NCBI GenBank assembly: GCA_035934015.1
Contig: DASYYH010000020.1
Coordinates: 62,001 to 126,000 of the forward strand
Direction: 5' to 3'
Source of the DNA: Candidatus Acidiferrales bacterium
Lineage (GTDB): Bacteria > Acidobacteriota > Terriglobia > Acidiferrales > UBA7541
Length of the DNA stretch: 64,000 bases
In this document: positions 58,385 to 64,000 of the stretch, piece by piece
Numbering within the stretch: position 1 is the stretch's first letter
Layout: the number at the start of each line of letters is the position of its first letter
The notes under the pieces: model-generated
Databases searched by the model: none
Told to the model about the DNA's origin: nothing
What the model saw: only the letters and a program-made list of their open reading frames with translations
Program-made: the position numbers and the translations under genes

Positions 58385-61150
58385 ATGGCCTTGAACAAAG
58401 CCAAAGCCATGGAGTCAGCGCTGAAAGCGCTGAACCAGGGGAAAGTCGCTCAGGCGATCCAGGAATATCAGACGATCCTGCGCAGTGATCCGAACGATCA
58501 GGTCGTGCTGATGACCGTGGGCGACCTGTTCGTGCGGCAAAACAGCATGCCGCAGGCCGTGGAGTATTTCGAGCGGCTGGCACAGCTCTACCTGAACAAC
58601 GGCTTCAACAGCAAAGCCATCGCGATTTACAAGAAAATCTCCAAGCTGGCCCCGAACGAAACGGGACCGCTCGAAAAACTCGCCAACCTCTATGTGCAGC
58701 AAGGAATTCTGAGCGAAGCGCGGCCCATTTTTCTGCAGCTCGCCGAAGCGCACCTGAAAGGCAATCAAACGGCAAAAGCGGTGGAGGTCCTGCGGCGACT
58801 GCTGGATGTCGAGCCGGACAATCCGCGCGTGCAACGGCGGCTGGCGGAATTGTATCTGGCGATGGGCCAGAAGAAAGAGGCGGCGGAGACGTATCTGCAT
58901 TATTCGCGCTACCTCTATGAGCACGGCGACGCGGCGGAAGCGCAAAAGATGGCCGATGCGGCGTTGGCGGCAGAGCCCAACAACTCGACGGCGCTCCTGC
59001 TGAAAGCGCGGATGCTCGGGGCGGCTGGGAACCCGGACGAAGCGCTCGATGCTTTGGCGAAGCTTCCAGACGCGGATTCGAATTCCGAGATGATGACGCT
59101 GCAGGTGGATATTTGCCTGAAGGGCGGGAAGACGGATCGCGCGGTGGAATTGGTGCAAAACACAGAGCTCAAAGGGCCGGAGAAGTTCGCCCTAGCGCTG
59201 CGCGTGGCTAATGCCCTGATTGATTCCGAGGAAACCGACAAGGCTATGGAGCTCGTCGACGGATTGCGCGGACCGGCGATCTCCGAGGGGCAGCAGGAAC
59301 ATCTCGCGCGAGTCCTCACCACCCTTGCCGAGCGCGCGAGGGACCGAGTGGAATTGCAGGAATGGCTCGTGGATCTCTATCGCCGGACCGCGGACAACAA
59401 TCTTACCGAAGCGCAGGCGCAGCTGGCCGATACGCTGGCGAATCAGGGACAATTTGCGAGGGCGGAGCAGGTCTTGAGTGAAGTCCTAGAACGCGAGCCG
59501 GATAACGAACTGGCCCGGCAACGCCTCGGACAAATCCGAAAAACGATGGGCCAAGCAGCAGGCGGGCCCGCGGAACCTGCCGTTGTGGCGCCAGTCGAGC
59601 CGTCACGCGAGCCGCTGATCGGAGCGCCTATTCCGCCTGAGGCCGTGGCGAGCGAATTGGGCCTCGACGACGAAACGCAGCGATTCATCACGCAGGCACT
59701 GACGGATGTGGATTTGTTCTCGAGCTACGGGCTTTCGCAGAAGGCCGTGCAACTGCTCGAACATATTCTCGAGCGCGTGCCGGGGCATGCGCTGACACTT
59801 GAACGTTTGCTGGACATGACCCTGGGAACAGGCAACGACCGCCGCACGGCGGAACTCGCCGCGCAACTGGAGCAGATTTACGTGCAGCGCGGCGATGCGA
59901 AGAGCGCCGAGCGTTTTACGGAGCTTCGCCGCCGGTTCCAGCGAGTCTCGGGTGTGACGGATGAAGAACTCCTTCAAGCCGTGGCCCAGACACCTGGAGC
60001 CGTTCCACCGCAAGCTGCCGAAACAACCGCGACCGAGGAACAGGCGGAGGCTCCTGTGGAATTTGCGATTCCAGGAGCCAGGGCTGAACCAGAGACTCCC
60101 GCGGCAGAAACGACGCAGCCTGCCACGCGATCCGCGGCGCCAGCGGAACACGAGATCGATCTTTCCGACGAGTGGGCGCAGATTGCGTCGTCCATAGAAA
60201 CGCAACCCGCACCTGTGAATACGGCTGCACCGCCCGCGGCGGAAAACCCTCCTGCCGCACCTTCGCCGAAGGAAGTCTTTCCCGCCGCGCCGGAATCCGC
60301 CGAGACCAAGATCGCCGAATCCGAAGTGGGCGAATTCGAGCTCGAACTCCTCGAAGAGCCGGCGGCGGAAGGCCCGAAAAACGAGGCGGCGACTGAGGAA
60401 GCACCCTCAACCGAGAGTTTCCTGGATCAGCTCGTCGCGGAAGTGGAGAGCCAAGAAGCTGGGTCCGCCCAAAAGCCGGCCGCCGAGGAGAAACCGGCGC
60501 CGCCGAAACCGGAACCGAAGCCTGCTACGGCAAAGGTTGAGCCGAAGCCTGCGGCCAAACCGGAACCGAAACCTGTTTCGGCAAAGCCAGCTCCGAAGGC
60601 CACTCCGCCGCCACCTCCTCCGCCCGCTCCGCAGGTGAGCGAACCCGTCGCGGCGCACGCCGAAGGATCTGCTCCGGTTGTTGCGGGGAGCAATGCCAAC
60701 GAGCTAAGCGAAGTCTTTCAGGAATTCCGAGCCGAACTCGGAGAAATGAGCGAGAAGGACGAAGAAGAGGATCTCGAGACGCACTATAATCTTGGAATCG
60801 CGTATCGCGAGATGGGCCTGCTCGACGAAGCCATTGGCGAATTCCAAAGAGTGGCCAAGGCGGTGGGCGAGGGCCGGCCGTTCCAATATGCGATGCAGTG
60901 TTCGACGCTGCTGGCGCTGACGTTCATGGACAAGCAAGAACCGAAAATTGCCGTGCTATGGTATCACCGCGCGCTGGAGATACCGGAACTCGATCCGGAA
61001 ACTGTGCTCGCCTTGCGGTATGATTTAGGCATAGCCGAGGAGCAAGCTGGAAACTCCAAGGCGGCGCTGGACAGCTTTCGCCAGGTCTACGCTATGAATA
61101 TCGATTACCGCGACGTGGCCGAACGGATCGCGGCGCTGCAAAAACACTGA
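58385..61150 (+). CDS. Large TPR-repeat protein with Pro/Ala-rich linker
   Basis: 921 aa. At least eight TPR-like repeats cover about residues 1-330 (GKVAQAIQEYQTILRSDPNDQVV, AVEYFERLAQLYLNNGFNSKAIAIYKKI, QTAKAVEVLRRLLDVEPDNPRVQRRL) and a further set at about 420-520. A ~200-residue Pro/Ala/Glu/Lys-rich disordered region with AKPEPKPxxxKPEPK-type repeats follows (about 640-770). Conserved C-terminal TPRs cover about 790-921. No signal peptide, so cytoplasmic. It may scaffold the kinase-FHA system. Function not recognised. Confidence 0.85.
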   Translation: MALNKAKAMESALKALNQGKVAQAIQEYQTILRSDPNDQVVLMTVGDLFVRQNSMPQAVEYFERLAQLYLNNGFNSKAIAIYKKISKLAPNETGPLEKLANLYVQQGILSEARPIFLQLAEAHLKGNQTAKAVEVLRRLLDVEPDNPRVQRRLAELYLAMGQKKEAAETYLHYSRYLYEHGDAAEAQKMADAALAAEPNNSTALLLKARMLGAAGNPDEALDALAKLPDADSNSEMMTLQVDICLKGGKTDRAVELVQNTELKGPEKFALALRVANALIDSEETDKAMELVDGLRGPAISEGQQEHLARVLTTLAERARDRVELQEWLVDLYRRTADNNLTEAQAQLADTLANQGQFARAEQVLSEVLEREPDNELARQRLGQIRKTMGQAAGGPAEPAVVAPVEPSREPLIGAPIPPEAVASELGLDDETQRFITQALTDVDLFSSYGLSQKAVQLLEHILERVPGHALTLERLLDMTLGTGNDRRTAELAAQLEQIYVQRGDAKSAERFTELRRRFQRVSGVTDEELLQAVAQTPGAVPPQAAETTATEEQAEAPVEFAIPGARAEPETPAAETTQPATRSAAPAEHEIDLSDEWAQIASSIETQPAPVNTAAPPAAENPPAAPSPKEVFPAAPESAETKIAESEVGEFELELLEEPAAEGPKNEAATEEAPSTESFLDQLVAEVESQEAGSAQKPAAEEKPAPPKPEPKPATAKVEPKPAAKPEPKPVSAKPAPKATPPPPPPPAPQVSEPVAAHAEGSAPVVAGSNANELSEVFQEFRAELGEMSEKDEEEDLETHYNLGIAYREMGLLDEAIGEFQRVAKAVGEGRPFQYAMQCSTLLALTFMDKQEPKIAVLWYHRALEIPELDPETVLALRYDLGIAEEQAGNSKAALDSFRQVYAMNIDYRDVAERIAALQKH

Positions 61151-61158
61151 CGCCGACT

Positions 61159-61404
61159 TTGACCAATCGCATACTTCGCGTGCTGCTGCTGCTCCTCTGG
61201 CTCGAGCTGGGATTGCTCCTCATTGTGATTCCGTGGATGAATGTCTGGGATGCGAACTATTTTCTGAATCGCTATCCGACGCTCATTCCGATATTGCTCA
61301 GTCCGTATCTTCGCGGAGCGATTTCGGGGCTGGGTGTGGTTGACGCTGTTTTGGCGGTGGATTCGTTCCGGCACAAACGTCCCGCCATTGCGCCGCGTTC
61401 CTGA
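61159..61404 (+). CDS. Small membrane protein
   Basis: 81 aa from TTG 61159, 8 bases after the TPR stop. Hydrophobic helices at about residues 6-27 and 42-66 with a short loop NVWDANYFLNRYPTLIP between. I do not recognise it. The TTG start and absence of an RBS make the exact start uncertain. It precedes thiE. Confidence 0.6.
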   Translation: MTNRILRVLLLLLWLELGLLLIVIPWMNVWDANYFLNRYPTLIPILLSPYLRGAISGLGVVDAVLAVDSFRHKRPAIAPRS

Positions 61405-61420
61405 TCTCTCCGAGCACAAC

Positions 61421-62065
61421 ATGATTTTGTGCTACGTCACTGACCGGCATCTCTTACATTCCGATTCGCCAACGGAGGATTTGCTTGCGTGCGTGGAACG
61501 CGCCTCGGCAGCCGGGCTCGATTGGATACAGATCCGCGAGAAGGATTTGGAAGCACGCGAGTTAATCGATTTGACGCGGCGGGCGATCACAGTGGCAAAG
61601 AATGCAGGAGCGGGGCGCGTTTTGGTGAACGACAGACTCGATGTGGCGCTAGCTGCAGGCGCGGATGGAGTTCATCTTGGCGGAGATTCGGTTTCCGCGA
61701 AGGAAATTGTGCGCTGGCGGCACGAGCAAAATACAGCGGGCGAATTTCTGATTGGTGTATCGTGCCATCGGCTGGAAGAAGCGAAAGAGGCGGAGGCGGC
61801 CGGAGCGAGCTACATTTTCTTCGGGCCGGTTTACGAAACTCCGTCGAAAGCGGCATTTGGCGCGCCGCAAGGCATTGAAAAGCTACGCGAGGTCTGTGCG
61901 AGCGCACGCATTCCTGTTCTGGCGATTGGCGGCATCACAGAAGAGAACGCCGAGGCGTGCCTGTGCGCCGGCGCGCAGGGAATCGCCGCCATTCGCCTCT
62001 TCCAGCAAGCTCCGGACCTTGCGACTGTGCGGCAGCGCGTCGTGCGACTGCGCGCTCGTTCTTAA
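61421..62065 (+). CDS. thiE: Thiamine-phosphate synthase
   Basis: 214 aa from ATG 61421. TIM-barrel ThiE motifs: LDWIQIREKDLEARELIDLTRRA, VLVNDRLDVALAAGADGVHLGGDSVSA, IGVSCHRLEEAKEAEAAGASYIFFGPVYETPSK, VLAIGGITEENAEACLCAGAQGIAAIRLF. Joins HMP-PP and the thiazole phosphate. No TPP riboswitch is evident 5' of it. Confidence 0.95.
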   Translation: MILCYVTDRHLLHSDSPTEDLLACVERASAAGLDWIQIREKDLEARELIDLTRRAITVAKNAGAGRVLVNDRLDVALAAGADGVHLGGDSVSAKEIVRWRHEQNTAGEFLIGVSCHRLEEAKEAEAAGASYIFFGPVYETPSKAAFGAPQGIEKLREVCASARIPVLAIGGITEENAEACLCAGAQGIAAIRLFQQAPDLATVRQRVVRLRARS

Positions 62066-62109
62066 CGCTCTTCTTTTGAAATCGCGCAGTCTCTCACAGG
62101 CGCGCTGCA

Positions 62110-63186
62110 TTAGGCGCCGAGCCACCGGCCGATGGGTTCCCAGTTTTCCACGTGGTCGCAAACAACCTTGATGACCCCCGTGATGGGGATTGCAAGCAGA
62201 AGGCCCATTGCTCCCCACAACCATCCCCAGAAAAGAAGCGCAATGGTTACGGCAACTGCATTGAGGTGAACACGCCGGCCGATAAAGGCGGGCAGCAAGT
62301 AATTTGCTGCCATAAGATGAAAGAACGCCAGCATCGCACAAATTCCGACGAATGGACCGACGGTGTGAAATTGCCTAATGCCGATGATGAGGGGCGGAAG
62401 CCAGGACATCACCAGGCCGATGTAAGGAACCATGTTGGCCAAACTAGAAACAAGAGCAGTCAGGAATGGGAAATCGAGGCCGATGACCCAGAAAAAGACC
62501 CAACTGGCGATCACGAGAATGAGCGCGACGAGCGCTGTGCCAACGACATAGCTGCGCAGCATGTTACTGACTTCGGAAAGCGCGAGTTTCACGCGCGTCC
62601 GTTCCTTCAAGGGAAACAATTCCATGGTAGCGTGCCAGATTTTTCTTTTGGCAACGAGCATGAAAAATACGAGAAAAGGAATAAAGGTCGCGACGAAAAC
62701 GACGGTATAAAGTGAGCCGGCGCGCGCCAAGAGAGCATCCTGGACGGGATGCGATTCAGTGACGGCGACAACGCCTTTGGGTTCGCGCGGCGCGGGAGCG
62801 ATTTCGTTGACGCGAGATTCAATCAAATTAAGCCGCTTTTCGAACGTGCCTACGACGGACCTGAGCGGCGCCCGATATTCCGGCCAGTTTGTGCCGAACT
62901 GGTCGAGGCTTCCGACCAGCAACGATCCCGCTGCAAACACGGCTGAAAATGCAAAAAGAAGAACAATCAAAGAACCGAACACACGCGGCAAGCGGAACAT
63001 TTCCAGCCAGACAACTATGGAATCGAGGAAGTAGGCCGCCAGAATTGCGACAAGAAGAGTGACGACCACGCTCGAAGCGAGATAGCAAAACGCGATCACG
63101 ATTCCCGCGGCAATGATGCGCGCACTCGTCGTCGCGGGACGCAGTGGCTTCTGCTCCGAATTGTTTCCGGCAATCGTTTCCGGCAT
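62110..63186 (-). CDS. AI-2E transporter-family (PerM-like) permease
   Basis: 358 aa with eight hydrophobic segments. AIVIAFCYLASSVVVTLLVAILAAYFLDSIVVWLEMFRLPR is the N-terminal hairpin. The signature area PFLTALVSSLANMVPYIGLVMSWLPPLIIG (about 240-270) is present, as is PAFIGRRVHLNAVAVTIALLFWGWLWGAMGLLLAIPITGVIKVV near the end. PerM/AI-2E exporters move small molecules or ions; the substrate is unknown. Located opposite cdaA, which starts 104 bases further right. Confidence 0.93.
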   Translation of the reverse strand: MPETIAGNNSEQKPLRPATTSARIIAAGIVIAFCYLASSVVVTLLVAILAAYFLDSIVVWLEMFRLPRVFGSLIVLLFAFSAVFAAGSLLVGSLDQFGTNWPEYRAPLRSVVGTFEKRLNLIESRVNEIAPAPREPKGVVAVTESHPVQDALLARAGSLYTVVFVATFIPFLVFFMLVAKRKIWHATMELFPLKERTRVKLALSEVSNMLRSYVVGTALVALILVIASWVFFWVIGLDFPFLTALVSSLANMVPYIGLVMSWLPPLIIGIRQFHTVGPFVGICAMLAFFHLMAANYLLPAFIGRRVHLNAVAVTIALLFWGWLWGAMGLLLAIPITGVIKVVCDHVENWEPIGRWLGA

Positions 63187-63289
63187 TTACCCGACGATAC
63201 CACAGCCGCAGGGCAAGCGAACAATGGCCAGGCCCCTGCGACGTGGCCAACCTTGCCTGGCAAGCGCCAGGTGGGCTAACTTACATGCC
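63187..63289. other. Divergent intergenic region between permease and cdaA
   Basis: Contains CCTGGC-aagc-GCCAGG, a 6-bp hairpin (63257-63272), and adjacent low-complexity repeat-like sequence (GTGGCCAACCTTG). No clear promoter could be chosen. Confidence 0.35.
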
Positions 63290-64000
63290 GTGGCTATTGC
63301 TCTTGCATTTCCGCTGCGCGCAATTTCCCAGCTTCACCTGCGCGCGGCCATCGACATCATCGTCATCGCGATTATCATTTACTACATCCTGAACCTGCTC
63401 AAAGGCACGCGCGCAGTGCAAATGGCCGTCGCGATTATGCTGCTGGTGGCGTTTTATTATGGGGCGCAGTGGGCGCGGCTGGGAATGATCGAGTGGTTGC
63501 TGACGACGCTGCTGCCCTATTTCGTTATCGCACTGATCATTCTGTTTCAGCCGGAAATTCGGCGCGCACTTTCGAGGCTGGGACGCACGCCGCTGTGGCG
63601 AGCCTTCGGCCCCTATTTTTCGCAGGGCGGAGACGACGACCTGGTGCTGGCCGCGAACTATTTTTCTCAAAACCGCATTGGTGCGCTGATCGTGCTGGAA
63701 CAGGCGATTGGACTGCGAACGTATGTGGAAAGCGGGATTCCGCTGGACGCGGTCTTAAGTTACGACCTGCTGCTGGCGATTTTCCGGCCGGGCGGCCCGC
63801 TGCACGACGGAGCCGTGATCGTTTGCGGAGGACGCCTGGCCGCAGCAGCGTGTTTTTTGCCGCTTTCGCTGAATCCAACGATTTCGAACCAGCTCGGCAC
63901 GCGCCATCGCGCGGCGATTGGCATCTGCGAAGAGAGCGACGCCGTCGTGCTGATTGTTTCGGAGGAAACCGGTTCGATCGGGCTGGCCACGGGCGGTACA
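63290..64000 (+). CDS. cdaA: CdaA-type diadenylate cyclase, 3' end outside window
   Basis: 237 codons remain open at the window end, starting from GTG 63290. Three N-terminal membrane helices (about residues 15-35, 42-62 and 65-85): AIDIIVIAIIIYYILNLLKGTRAVQMAVAIMLLVAFYYGAQW. The DAC domain has GALIVLEQAIGLRTYVESGIPLDA, the DGA motif (HDGAVIVCGG) and RHR motif (GTRHRAAIGI). Synthesises c-di-AMP from two ATP. Family length is about 270 aa, so roughly 30-40 residues are missing. Confidence 0.95.
   Translation, partial: MAIALAFPLRAISQLHLRAAIDIIVIAIIIYYILNLLKGTRAVQMAVAIMLLVAFYYGAQWARLGMIEWLLTTLLPYFVIALIILFQPEIRRALSRLGRTPLWRAFGPYFSQGGDDDLVLAANYFSQNRIGALIVLEQAIGLRTYVESGIPLDAVLSYDLLLAIFRPGGPLHDGAVIVCGGRLAAAACFLPLSLNPTISNQLGTRHRAAIGICEESDAVVLIVSEETGSIGLATGGT

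Noticed and set aside
1-64000. tRNA genes (including tRNA-Sec), rRNA, CRISPR arrays, prophage genes
   Set aside because: I looked for cloverleaf-like palindromes, regularly spaced repeats and phage structural proteins by eye and saw none. A tRNAscan-SE or Infernal run would be decisive.

Overview
The window looks like a chromosome segment of an uncultured or little-studied Acidobacteriota (Terriglobia/Acidobacteriales-like). It is GC-rich. It carries an ADOP-type FtsX permease and a TonB-dependent receptor with an N-terminal carboxypeptidase-like domain. It also has a GH18-NodB-GT2 fusion and paired M16 and TldD peptidases. The affiliation is inference from gene content; there is no rRNA or tRNA here to confirm it.

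Layout. 1-4 kb: a C4 zinc-ribbon coiled-coil gene running off the left edge, a broken BAAT-domain remnant, an ECF sigma/anti-sigma/zinc-ribbon operon, and small genes. 4-10 kb: an NfeD-slipin pair, then two M16 peptidases (one catalytic, one degenerate). 10.7-14.3 kb: two TldD/TldE-like secreted proteins, again one catalytic and one degenerate. 14-23.8 kb: metallophosphoesterase, CDF transporter, an AT-richer island with a toxin-antitoxin-like pair, a Tat-exported fucosidase, VOC/SnoaL proteins, and a MarR-GNAT fusion with a tandem palindromic operator. 23.8-31.5 kb: ADOP permease, a GT39-like membrane glycosyltransferase, and the 1135-aa GH18-deacetylase-GT2 protein. 32-37.4 kb: panB-DinB-panC, then gatB followed by a peroxiredoxin gene with in-frame UGA. 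37.5-43.4 kb: a vitamin B12 uptake operon btuF-btuC-btuD-btuB with two cobalamin riboswitches. 43.4-50.2 kb: beta-oxidation genes, ffh, and a membrane-protein gene split by a 2.2-kb IS1-family element. 50.4-54.7 kb: rpsP-KH-rimM-trmD-amidohydrolase-rplS-rnhB. 54.8-64 kb: Ser/Thr kinase, PP2C phosphatase, FHA and TPR module, thiE, an AI-2E-family permease, and cdaA running off the right edge.

The strongest single observation is the Bcp/PrxQ-type peroxiredoxin at 34613-35086 (minus strand). An in-frame UGA sits exactly where the peroxidatic cysteine belongs, homology continues on both sides, and a candidate bacterial SECIS hairpin lies just downstream. This is best read as a selenoprotein that ordinary gene calling would truncate. 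Other notable items are two in-series cobalamin riboswitches with apparently different expression platforms, and a 60-bp hairpin repeat present twice in opposite orientation. There is also an IS1-family element with extra genes whose removal restores an interrupted reading frame.
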